Shown piece after piece: positions 1-10,848 of a stretch of 64,000 bases of DNA. Positions within the stretch are counted from its first letter, which is position 1. The number at the start of each line of letters is the position of its first letter. The DNA is from Cycas panzhihuaensis (taxonomy: Eukaryota > Cycadophyta). Below the pieces are notes generated by a model. That model ran no database searches. It saw nothing but the letters and a program-made list of their open reading frames with translations, and was not told where the DNA came from. Location of the stretch: assembly GCA_023213395.1 (NCBI GenBank), contig CM041465.1:179063741-179127740 (forward strand), read 5' to 3'. The position numbers were made by a program, and so were the translations under genes.

Positions 1-1767
1 CGATGCCTAAGGCTTCTAGTATATGATTAGGGACTTCATCCATGATATCCACACCTGCACTTGGTGATGAAATCCAAGTCACAGTGGAGCCCAGGTACTC
101 CCAGTCCTCACCCAGTTCACTAATGAGCAACTATATACCTCCTCTAAAGAGTTAAACGGTACTACGTATCCCACGGCTATGACGGATATTGGACCAAGTT
201 AGTTTTAATCTTGCATTAAGGTTTTCAGTTTTCCTGGGTGGTTATCAGGATTATCCCTGATTGGAGGCTGTAGGCATGGCTAACCTATCTCTCCACCACT
301 ATTCCAATTAAGACTAGACCCAGTATGAAACTCACACCTCCCTTAGGGCCTGGACTTTGACCAACCTTGGTCTATTTCAACCAACGCGAGTGTGCGCACA
401 AGTTAAGAATTGGTGGTATAGATCATACAGATGTGATTCCTTTCAGGAATAGTATAAGATGTTTCTGTATAACTAAAAACTGAAATAGAAACTTGCCAAA
501 TATGCTTGCTTACTTTTCATACTTACTTTGTTGTTGTTATTGCTTTTGTGATGCTTTGTTATTGTTACTGCTTTTGTGATGCTTTGTTCTTGCTACTACT
601 TTTGTGATGTTTTATTATTATTGTTTCTTTTGTGATGCTTTATGCTATGTGTACGAATAGAAAAGAATGCTAGATTTAGCAGGGGAACCGGATGTTACTT
701 CCGATCTAAGGTTTCCCTTGCTTTAATACAATGTTTCCAAATATGATTTTGGAAGTTTTAATACAAAAGACACAATTGGATAAAAAGCAGATCAACTTGC
801 TACTAAAATAATGATTTTTCTAAATATATATGCATGCTATTTTACCCTATTTTGTGGTCTTTTCACAAAATTTACAAATAATGATAAATGAGCAATTTTT
901 TAGAAATTACAAATATGAAGGCCTAAATGATAAAATCTGAATTTATGATAGAAGGAAAGAGTGTTTAGAATGTCGTTTCTGATAGAGTTGTGAAGTTATA
1001 TTTTTGAAAAGGCACAAAAACTTTTCTACCCAAAAAAGCACCAAAGTAAAATCATGCTAGATCAACTGTCTCAAAATCTAGACCTCAATATGTCAAAAGT
1101 TATATTTTGATATGTAAATTAACTTTCCCTTCTTCACCATCTATAAAATCTCTCAAAAACTTACCCGAAATGCCCTTGCAAGGTCCTTTGTGGGGCTGAG
1201 TAGGTAAAATCAACAACTGTGAGAAAACTACATAGATCTCACTAACCAGTGGATGAAATTTGATGAGATTTATCTTAAACCAATCTTAATACATAAATAT
1301 ACTAGATCCCTTAATAAATATTTTAGATATTCAGCTTATAATTAAAGGATTTTCTTAGGAAAAGTGCTTTAAATCACGTATCCACAAAATTTACCCTTTT
1401 TATCACAACCAACACTCACTATTGTAGGCTGAATCTGAAGTTTCTATAGAAGAAAAAAATGATCCTATAGTGAAGGTGACCTCGCATGCCAAATTTCATC
1501 AAATTCTAAGATGGTTGAATTTTTATGAAAATTTGGGCCTTAATGCTTCCGGGACTATTGCGGTAGCTAAACGGCTTTAAAAACCTATATTCTTCACCTC
1601 TGAATTTTTGTACACATGTATAAAGTAGTAACATATAAAATACTATAATTTTATACTTTTAAAATGTTAAAAAATTAAGGAATGCACTCTTAATACTTCA
1701 CATTGAAAGTGAAAGAGAGGCAAAATGACTCCATGCAAGTGGAATGGAGTGAATAGATCCCCTTCTA
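1..1767. other. AT-rich intergenic DNA, no gene seen
   Basis: I see no open frame of useful length, no domain and no RNA gene here. If the LTR at 1782-2093 belongs to a longer minus-strand element, this stretch would be its internal region. It holds no gag or pol signature I recognise, so it would have to be a non-autonomous element. Confidence 0.5.
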
Positions 1768-2093
1768 GCTCTGATACCACATGAAGAAAGGATGGATCTA
1801 GGAGATAAATCACTCACATGCACACAATAGCAATAGAGAATGAAAAAGAAGATGAAACAAGATATGAGAGCAAGCTTGGAGGTGAGAATGAATAATGGCT
1901 CCCTCCTTGAGATTTCACCTTTTATTAAAGAGGGTGAGCATTAGGGTTAGGATTTTTCTGCCTAATGACATGAACTTGAAATTACATCTAAATTCACATA
2001 AAGTACATTTTATTAAGAGACTAATGCTAATAATATATCATAAGGTCACATAATTAATTTACACAAATGACCTTGATACATTAACCTCTTTCA
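1768..2093 (-). mobile_element. Short LTR with adjoining tRNA-Met-type primer binding site
   Basis: On the minus strand, 2093-1782 begins TGAAAGAGG and ends CCTTTCTTCA, so its ends are short imperfect inverted repeats opening TG and closing CA (312 bp). Two bases inside it, 1768-1779 is the reverse complement of TGGTATCAGAGC, the initiator-methionine primer site common in plant copia and small TRIM-type elements. No second LTR is in view, so this is one end of an element running left or a fragment. Family is not assigned. Confidence 0.55.
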
Positions 2094-2129
2094 GAACTAG
2101 TTAAATGAAATATCAATGGAGTAAGGGTA

Positions 2130-4340
2130 TCCTAAACCATTTTCAATTTCATGGTGATCCTTCGTTTTCTCAAGAAGAGCCACCTCTTGTTTAAATACAT
2201 CCATCATATTTTGAGCCAGTTCTTACTAGGATTCCAACTCCACTTCGTATGCATGGATATCAAGATATGTTCTATCTAGAGACTTATACCATGGCATCCT
2301 CACTACAGTATCATCAATTTAATCCTTTGTGCAAGGAGTATAAGTCAATTCAAGTTGAGATTTTAATTTCTCTTGATGTCATTCAATCTCCGATACCTTC
2401 CCGGCCTCCTTTATTAAGACCTTTATCAAGACCTCACTCTTCTCCTTTAGAGCAGGTGGAAGATCATAAGTTGACTCATTCTCAGCCTCTTTCCTCTCCT
2501 TCTCGGTTATAGGTTTGAACTCATTCTCCTTATATTATACCTTCTACACATGAAAGTACTACTACTATTTCTATTTGTGGTAACCCTAATCTCTCCCATG
2601 TTTCTACCTTGAGTCAAGTGGTTTTACCTTCACCAAGTTTATCACCTATATGTTCTTATACCACTAAGGTTACCTCCTTTCATCATGTTTCCTCCATAAT
2701 TCAATTGGTACTTTATACATCCCATATGGTTTTGTCACAAGGCATTAGACCTTGTGCGCCTTCTCTTAGAGCGTCTAATATGGCCCCCTCTTCTCAATAT
2801 GTTTCTCATACTTATCTTATTCATCCTCATATCTTAATTAGCCAATCTCAAGTTTTGGGAGTTGCTAATCTTGCTTCTTCATTACATATTATTAGGCCCA
2901 CTCCACAACCACCTCTTTTTCCTTCATTTAATCCTATCCTTCTTTAATATCCTATACCTCAAACCAACTCTATAGTTAACCCCAATTCAATCCTTCATCT
3001 ACTTTTCCATCCCTTATTATTCCTCAACAATAATAATAACAATAATAACAACCTATTCCTTCCTCTATTTCACATCTATTATTCTTACCCCAATGTCCTA
3101 CTATGTTGAGGCTAAGGAAACCTCTTCTTAATTACATAAAATCTCCTTTTTTGTGTGAAGTCTTTTTATCTCCCGTGCCTCCATTTCTTCGTGAGTTACC
3201 TAAATTTTTAGGTGGATCCTCCTAAGATCCTACTTCCCACATACAAGTGTTTGTACTTACTTGTATAGATTTCATGTCAAATGATTACATCATGATGTGT
3301 TTCTTCCCTAAATCACTTTAAGGTGATACCTTGAAATGGTTTTATTGACTTCTTTTAGCCTTTGTCCTCTTATTCTAATAATTAGTTTATTCTTTTATCA
3401 ATTATTTTGATGTAGAGAGACCATTCAAATCAGGCATCAAGTCCCTTTTAGCTATCAAGCAAAACCACAATGAAACCTCTAAAGACTTTGTGAGAAGGTT
3501 TCAAGACCAAGTATACACTTGCCACTCACATCTTGATTCCATTCTCCTATTTAATTTGTTCACTAATACTTTGAGGCCACATGTACATCTTTAAGTTCTT
3601 AAACTTGGTCCTTAAACTTATAAAGAAGCTATTGATCTTTGTTTAGCCTTAGAAACAATCAAGATTTAAATAGGTATTAAGAAGATTGGTAAACTTGTTC
3701 CTTCCAAAAAAACTATTCAAACAATGAAGGCTTCCTATCCTAAACCTACCTACGATCACCTAACTTCTTTTAGGAGATCATTGGAGTGTGTGATTGATAC
3801 TAAGTTACATGTTGATGTTCCTTCTCAGAGTCATCCCTCTCAAGAAATAAAAGTGATACATCTTACTAAAGGAAGGAAGAAACAAGCTCCTCCTCCACCT
3901 CCTCCTTCTTTCAAGAAGACAAAATAGTGCCTATATCATCAAATAGATGCCTATGATAGAAACGAGTGTTGTACGGTTCAGAATATCACTCAAAATATAA
4001 ATGTTCAATCAAATCATTCCTCTAAGTCATCCCAAGATTAAATGATTCATAAGGATCCTTTGCCTCAACATAATAATAAAACAAACAAAGATAATAAAGT
4101 CAAGGAAAAACAGGTTTAAGATGCTGAAGGTGAGCCTTTAGGTTCTAATTCATCAAAGAATACCACTACTCCCCCAAATCCTTCAACTAAATGAACTAGT
4201 AACCAAGCTCGCCCATCTCCTAAAGGTGGTGAGACTAAGAGAGTGATAAACATGGTGGAGATAACAAAGAGTATAGGTCCATCTAAATCACCCAATGATT
4301 TGATAACCAGAAATCCTGACTCCTTACCTTCTAGTACCCC
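2130..4340 (+). pseudogene. gag: gag of Tat-like element A
   Basis: Gag is the particle-forming structural protein of the retroelement. The frame is open from about 2130 and continues through a Pro/Ser-rich N-terminal half. The core gag domain lies at about 3190-3700, with the motifs GDTLKWFY and FINYFDVERPFKSG, matching element B (GDALKWFYH, FINYFDVARLFESG at 15090-15210). A basic, proline-rich tail follows (3724-3927). Stops interrupt it throughout, mostly where Q or W codons would stand. The true start codon cannot be fixed. It has no coding capacity now. Confidence 0.72.
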
Positions 4341-4539
4341 TATGTCCCATTAGGTTTAGGTCCATTCCCTATTGTATAAAGGACGGATCATTCTCTTTGG
4401 TTGATGAGTTGAAGACCATTCCTATAGGTATTTCAGTTATTGATTTACTAATGTATTGCCCTAAGTAATATTAGCTCTTATATAATACATTAGGAGTTCT
4501 TGTCATAGTCTCTCCATTTGTTTCCACACTTTCTTTTGA

Positions 4540-5180
4540 CCTAGCTTCCTTGTCTAATCATTCTACTCATGTGTCAAATGATATACCCCCATTCTATATC
4601 AAGATTATAAAGGATGATATTACTATTAAGTGTGTTATTATTGATGAGGGATCATCTATTAATGTAATCTCCCTTTATCTTATTAAAGATTTAGAAATTT
4701 TAGTTTTTGACCCATGTGAATGGATTTGCCAAGGATACAATAAGAATTAGAAAGTGCCCCTAGGTCAAGTCACTCTCTCTCTTACTTTAGAAGAAAAGGC
4801 AGTTCTTACTTAATTAAGTATCATTGATCTTGACTTGGAGTATAATATTCTTTTAGGTAGACCATACATTACCCAAATGTTAGTGGTTTATTCCTCCATC
4901 TTTGGTGAAATTAGGTTCATCCATGAGGGACAACTAAAAATTGTAAAGCAAAAATTGAAACCAATCAAGCAATTAATCCCTCTTATTGAGACTCCTTCTA
5001 AGCTCGGTGAATCATTAAACTCTTCGAAGTGCTTCTTTCAATCACTAGGTCTAGCCCAATATTTTTCCATTGAATCTCCTTTTACTCATATGGAAGTAAA
5101 AGATGTAGATTTGATTGAGATTGTTCCTTGTTCATTAGGTTCTTCATCTATTCCTTGTACTTTGGGTCTAATTGATTAAT
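4540..5180 (+). pseudogene. Aspartic protease region of Tat-like element A
   Basis: This is the retroelement aspartic protease that would process Gag-Pol. The frame at 4550-4750 shows IIDEGSSINVIS, the position of the catalytic D-T/S-G triad, here D-E-G. The second part, at 4835-5179, has LEYNILLGRPY, the conserved C-terminal flap region of Ty3 proteases (element B: VDYNLLLDQPW). A stop near 4750 and another near 4812 separate the two halves. The catalytic-site change plus the stops make it inactive. Confidence 0.68.
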
Positions 5181-6290
5181 CTTCAATTTCCTCTTCCTCT
5201 CATAATGAAGAAGTAATTTCTCATTCTATTGTACCTTATGGAGAAATGCCTATAACCAGAATTATTAATATGAATGATTCCTTTCTTGTTCAAGCTCACT
5301 TCTCGTAGGTTATGTGTTTGCCTTTACAGGCAAGTGCTTTGGTTTCTCCTATTATGAGTTCTTCTTCAGTTACTCCTTCAACTTCAATTTCATAAGATTT
5401 ATATGTTGATGCTACACCTCTCTTCTCTCGATCTTCTCTCTTTACTACGTGGTTGAATAGACATGAGAATAAGATGTTATTGCATCAACACCTAGACTTA
5501 GAATTAGGTGGTGATAATGTAGATTCATTTGATACACTCCAAAGAAATCAAAATACTCCTACTAAAGTATAGAAAGTTAATTTGGTGTCCATTATTTCTT
5601 TTCCTTCCCAACTTTCTATAGATACTTCTCTATTATCACTCATCCTAATGTCTTTGTCTAGTCAAAAACATCATTTGTATCATCAATAATTTGATCAAAT
5701 CTTTACTTTGACTTGGGAGTTTGTTGATAAGCCTATTATTTTGTCTCATATTCCTTTAATCATTGAGTTTATTCCTACTTGTCCAACCTCTTTGGTTCAT
5801 TCCTCTTTATGTTTTAGGCCTTCATTTTTACTTCCTAGCGTACTAAGAAATATCCTCCTCATCTATCTCTTTCACCTTGTTCACTTTAAGAATGACGAGG
5901 TGATCTTAGAGCATCTAGTAGGGTCATCTCCTGGTCTTCCCAATGGACATCATAGGTTGGGTTTTTCAAAAGTTTTATAACCCAATTCTCTACCGTTTGA
6001 TCATTCCCAATTTTGGGAGTTCGTTTCTTTAATAGACCCTACCCCTCCTCATTTTGAAGAGGGAAATGTACTACTTATGGATCAAACTATTAATCTAGAC
6101 TTAGAGATAGGGGATACCCTTAAGATTATTAAATTGGGAGCTAGTTATACTCCCCAAGAGATCGCTTAATTTAAGGATCTCTTTCATGAATTTTACTCAG
6201 ACTTTTCTTAGAATTATAAAGATATACATGGTCTTGAAACCCAAGTTATTGAGCATAATATTATAGTTACTCCTGGCGCCAAATCTAAAT
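5181..6290 (+). pseudogene. pol linker between protease and RT, element A
   Basis: This Ser/Pro-rich spacer between protease and reverse transcriptase has no enzyme motif. Near 5890-5975 it contains an acidic block followed by LVGSSPGLPNGHHRLG, which aligns with LVGSAPNFPSGHHRLG of element B (17450-17500). It ends with FEEGN and a conserved FxDLF/DFSxNYKDI segment just upstream of RT, the usual lead-in to Ty3 RT. The alignment with element B shows that A and B belong to one family. Confidence 0.6.
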
Positions 6291-7330
6291 GACAAAAACA
6301 ACATCCTATTTACTTGTGTCTCTCTCTTACTATTAAATAAGAAGTATAGAAGTTACTTGGAGCTAGATTCATTGAGAGTGTCGATTACTCTTAATGGGTC
6401 TCTAATATAGTTTTGGTTATAAAGAAAAATAGTTTAATTTGAATTTGCACTGATTTTTAAGATCTTAATGAGGTGTTCCCTAAAGATAATTTTCTTCTTC
6501 TTTTCCTTCATTAGATTTGGGACCAGATGACTGGTTTTGAGGTGATATCTCTTATGGATGGTTTTTCAGGTTGTAATCAGATTTCTATCTCACCTCAAGA
6601 TTGTCATAAGACTGTATTCACTACTACTTGGGGAACTTTCGTATATAAAGTCATGCCTTTCAAATTAAAAAATGCTAGTGTAACTTATCAAAGAGCCATG
6701 ATACATATTTTTCATGATTTAATTAGAAATATTATTACTGTGTAGTTAGATGGTATGGTTTCTCTATGCCATAAAAGATATGATCATGTGCATGACCTCA
6801 GAATAATCTTTGAAAGGTGTAAGATATATCACTTGTCCCTTAATCCCTCTAAATATGTTTTTGCTATGATGTTAGAAAGAATGCTAAGAAACATCATTTT
6901 CCATAATGGGATTAGAATTGATCTTGATAAGATAAGGGCAATTATTAATATATCCCCTCCTAAGAGTTTGAAACAGATTAAATCTTTTCTAAGTAGACTT
7001 GGTTTCTTAAGATGTTTTATTGTAGATTTTGCTTTAGATGCCAAGCCTATCATAAATATTTTGAAGAAAGATGTTAAGCTACAATGGAATCCTTAAGTTC
7101 AAGAGTCCTTCAACAAGTTAAAGCGAGCTTTGGTTTCAATGCCTATGCTTGCTCCCCCAAAGTTTGATAAACCCTTCATCATGTACACTTCTACTATAGA
7201 AGAATCATTAGTAGGAACCTCTACAATGAGGATAAACTATGACTCCAAATCTTTCTCCTTACCTAATGAGATAAAACTATGGGCAATTTCTTTCTTTGAT
7301 CTTTTCTTATCTTCCTTTTAGCTATATTTT
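6291..7330 (+). pseudogene. Reverse transcriptase and start of RNase H, element A
   Basis: The reverse transcriptase that would copy element RNA into DNA. Ty3-type RT blocks are seen in order: LGARFIESVDYS (6358), KKNSLI then CTDF (6425-6455), LMDGFSGCNQISI (6550), TTWGTFVYKVMPFKLKNA (6628) and a thumb/connection region to 7096. At the catalytic YxDD box the sequence reads V-stop-LDGM (about 6740), so the active site is destroyed. RNase H begins with PMLAPPKFDKPFIMYTS (7142-7190), then degenerates. Several in-frame stops precede 6500. Confidence 0.8.
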
Positions 7331-8226
7331 TATTTTATTCAAAAGTCTTACTCATAATTATATAAGCCTTTTACTCCTCCTAGTATTTGTTTTGATTGTG
7401 GTTGCTCTTCTACTTGATTTTGGTCTTTTTCACTTTTGAGTTCTGTACTTAAGAGAGAATTTATGACCCAACTTTATTACTTATTTTCATCCTTGAAAGA
7501 TAGACATTCCCATTAGCTTCAGATACTTTTCCATCGATTAAGATCATACTTATGCTTATTAGTACTTAACCTTGAGGATTCCTTCTTAGTCATACATCAT
7601 CTACTACTATTTTTTCTTTTTATTGCTTTTGTTATCCTTGGTTTACTCTATCTATATCTTAAAGTGAATACTCATTTTGTCACCTTCCTTTTATGTTTGG
7701 AAACAGTGTGATTTTGATCTCCTATTTTTCTCACGATTCAATTCTTATGGAGATCGGTCTCTTTCACTTTAAGTTCTGTTAAAAAGGCATAAATCCTTAC
7801 TATGTTGAGTGAAAGAACTTCATAATTGGATGATTATGACTTTATCCTTATAAAGAGAGTGAAAAGTTAAAAAAAAAAGAAAGAAAGAAAAGTAAAAAAG
7901 AAAGTAAATTGTTATTATCCTCTTATAATCTAAGGCAAGTCATGTGATGGCTTCGTTCTCACCTGTCTATCTAATAGGTTGGGTTCATTTGGACAAGTCA
8001 TTCAAGATTTTTGGGTCTAGTTGGTTGGGTCCATCATGGCCTCAATTATGACCAAACCCTACTTGACATCTTTTGTTCTTATTGGCCATAATCATCTCAA
8101 TTATGATTTTTTATTTTCTTCAATATTAGTCAGAACTAATCTCATTCATTATCATCTCTTTATTAATTGATTCTTACACCTACCTTTATTTATCACACCA
8201 TCTCTAAATACTAGTCCTATTTTTCC
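7331..8226 (+). other. Spacer between RNase H and archaeal-type RNase H, element A
   Basis: About 0.9 kb without a sustained frame. The integrase core expected in an autonomous Ty3 element is not recognisable. The stretch 7868-7910 is a purine-rich (A and AAAG) run. This is either integrase decayed beyond recognition or an internal deletion. Confidence 0.4.
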
Positions 8227-8640
8227 ATGGCATTGAGTATATTTACTGATGGAGGTAGTAGAAATAACCAAGGACCATCTGCTTTTGTTTAGATGACATA
8301 TGACCAATTAAGAAATCCTCTCCTCTCTACTGGCCTGTTTATACCTAGAGTAGCAAATAATGAAGCTGAATGTTTTGCCATTATAGGAGACTTGTCTGAT
8401 ATTTCGCACTCTTATATTAGGCCCATCACCATTTATTCCGATTCTCAGATTATAGTCTACAAGTTAGTTGGTATATATTAGGTCCATTTTTCATAACTCC
8501 TTCCCCTTCATCATTAAGCTTTGTCATTGTTGTTACTATTCTCTTTAGTCACTATCCAATATATCTCTCATTTCCTTAATGTTAAAGCTAATGCTATTAT
8601 CTCTTACATATTGGATGATTATCTTGATTAACTTTCTTCT
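8227..8640 (+). pseudogene. Archaeal-type RNase H (aRNH) of Tat-like element A
   Basis: An additional RNase H of the kind found in plant Tat retrotransposons, thought to help degrade element RNA during reverse transcription. From ATG 8227 the frame shows FTDGGSRNNQG (first catalytic Asp), then NNEAECFAI (catalytic Glu) and YSDSQII (second Asp): the three acidic residues are in the right order and spacing. One stop at 8293 replaces a Trp/Gln-type position and another follows near 8480. The C-terminal LNVKANAI block at about 8580-8600 matches the usual LNxxADxLA end. It appears as its own unit with its own ATG. Confidence 0.78.
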
Positions 8641-9248
8641 TTATAACTTGTGGCACTTTACTCTAGAATAAGTATAAACTACCACTCAATAAAGAGTATA
8701 AACTACCCGTTTTTGAAGATAAAGGTGTAAGTGGTATGGAGGTTGGTTTATAAGTTTAAGAATAGATTGAAGTGTCTGAATGGAATAGACTCACATGAGA
8801 ATCTTGGGCTATGGAGGATCTAGGTAGGAGGTAAGTTCCTAAAAGATTTTTATCCCTGGAAACAACTAATAAGGAATCCAATATACTCGGAAGACTATTT
8901 GTTTATTAAGTGAGATTAATTTTTCATTTAGTAAATAATACATTTTCTTTATGGTGCATTATATAGATGTGGATTTTATTATATGTTCATATAATTTATT
9001 AGTAGTATGATATCAATTATGTGATTCTTTCTTTTGAAAGGCTTTCATTATTCCATCTTCTACTTTTATAAACCTATTACCATTTGTTTTAGATGGTTTT
9101 ATGTTTATAAGAATAGAATAAGTAGGCCTTTTATTTACTCCCTTTTATCTTTCATTTATGTTATATCCTTCACTTCTTCTTGTAATCTTTTTCTTTTCAA
9201 AACCACCTCAATCTAGAATGAGTATAAACTACCATGTACATACTAAGT

Positions 9249-9328
<80 letters not shown>

Positions 9329-9590
9329 ACCATAAAAAGGACAAAAAAAGAGAAAAATTTTAAAATTATTATATGTTTTCATGGATTATCACATCAATGA
9401 ATGTATATCATATTTAATTTATAAAAGAGAAATCAGGGGGAAAAGAGTTTAGAGGCAATCATTCATTATACATAAGTTTTTAAGAGAAGATAATTAACTA
9501 TATATATATACAACAAAAATATAGTACATCTGTCACTCATGTGACTCATGATATATAGTTGAGGCTCATAAAATGCCTCATATATCTCCC
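8641..9590. other. AT-rich DNA with TA microsatellite, no gene
   Basis: No coding signal. The end of element A lies somewhere before or within this stretch. A dinucleotide run at 9252-9326 dominates it. Confidence 0.5.
9252..9326. repeat. (TA)n microsatellite
   Basis: About 75 bp of uninterrupted alternating TA. Confidence 0.97.
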
Positions 9591-9599
9591 TCTTATCTT

Positions 9600-10848
9600 G
9601 CTATACATACAAAATACATTCATCTCTGTGAGTCCTAATAAGATCCATCTTATACTCCTGGCTTTCATCTCTCCCCTCTACCTAAAGTTTGCCCATGAGG
9701 TGGAAGGTGTCATCCCTATTGCACTATAGTACTCCTTGATGGAGTAACTCATGCTCCCACCCATGCTAATGTCTTACTATGAAGATGGCATCTCTCATCC
9801 TCAACTGCTCTAATCTCTAACTCCCATGCTCTTAGCTCTGCTCTCATATCTATGTATATGTCTCGAGCTCAAATTACATAGCTAAAGTGGCCAATATGAT
9901 AGGCTAGTAGGGTATGATCCACTATGTTCCATGTTGGCATCTCCTCTGATGTAGGAACATAGGGGAATATCAGCACTAGTATCCTCCTCACCTTCCCCAA
10001 AGTCAAGATCTCATCATCTATCTAACGAAAACATACAAGGCGTGATCAATCTATTGGAAAGAAAATTATGATTAAAATAAATAAATAATTTGATATGAGA
10101 GAAACCAATCAATTATCATACCTGATGGCTCACCTCCTCTAGCTGGCTTTGTTGCCATCTCCTCCTCTACTTGTGGCACTCCCTCTCTTTATGGCTCTTA
10201 GGAAGCCCCTTAGGTAGACTTTCCCTCTCTTTCCTTGCTCCCTCCTCCTCTGCCCTACTCATCTACTAAACTGAGCTCCATGCTTTGTATATAACCTCTT
10301 ATGCCCTCACTGGATTCTCTACCTACTCTCTCGAGCACATGTCAACTCTCTACTCCTCCTCTACTAGTCGATGCATCTTCTCTTCTACCACAACCTCCCT
10401 CTCAGACACCATCTCTCCCTCCTCCTCTTCCCCTACTAGTGATAGGAGCCTCTCTTACTATTCCTCTTTCTGTAGCTTCCATCTCATCATCACTCCATAT
10501 TGGCAGTCTTGTATATGCATCCTCTACTAATTGTCTCCTAGTCATCCTACTTAGTAGAGGATTATGTGTACTCCTAGCCATGATGGCTAGCTTGTTATGG
10601 ATCCTAGCTCTCATGTACCACCTGTTCATCCTCAAATACATGACAGTTAGCTCTCATAGTACTCTTCTTGGCCTTATCAAAAGAACGTGATTGTATAGCC
10701 AACGCATGAGGATAGAGCTATAAGAAAATCCTCCTCTCCCCAACCTCTTGATCCTCAATAATTAAAGACATGTTATTTAGAATCGCATCTATGGGATGGT
10801 AACCACACTTGGTTAAGATTAGATGAATCAATAAAGAGTTTCAGAATC
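9600..10848 (-). pseudogene. Plant-mobile-domain-type gene relic, copy 2, 3' part with intron
   Basis: On the minus strand, 10641-10402 encodes a stretch ending in WSDDEMEATERG. It aligns with the end of the PMD-type domain in the copy at 21383-23160 (NSDDEASGARVP), and its preceding Trp/Arg-rich segment also aligns. A low-complexity Gly/Arg/Glu region follows, ending EGVPQVEEEMATKPARGG, comparable to GVPEVEAITQVEEPAATL in the other copy. A probable intron lies at 10121-10018 (GT...TAG, phase 1). The next exon (10017 to about 9600) reads DDEILTLGKVRRILVLIF and then a charged heptad-like helix (RAELRAWELEIRAVEDER). The N-terminal part is lost where the LTR at 10849 starts; frames shift above 10660. 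Confidence 0.6.
10018..10121 (-). other. Probable spliceosomal intron in PMD-type copy 2
   Basis: Minus-strand exon ends CATCAG, intron opens GTATGATAATT and closes CGTTAGATAG, with a pyrimidine-rich stretch upstream. Splicing after the first base of a codon (phase 1) joins the two frames that align to the other PMD copy. Alternative acceptor AGs lie a few bases upstream (10022, 10051) but do not keep the aligned frame. Confidence 0.6.

Larger units (their letters stand above)
2120..8700 (+). mobile_element. Tat-like Ty3/gypsy retrotransposon A, decayed
   Basis: The order on the plus strand is gag (2130-4340), protease (4540-5180), a linker (to 6290), reverse transcriptase with the start of RNase H (6291-7330), then an archaeal-type RNase H (8227-8640). 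The dual RNase H is the hallmark of the plant Tat branch of Ty3/gypsy. Frames are broken by many TAA/TAG/TGA codons. No integrase core was recognised between RNase H and the archaeal-type RNase H, and no LTR pair was found, so both boundaries are approximate. Confidence 0.75.
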
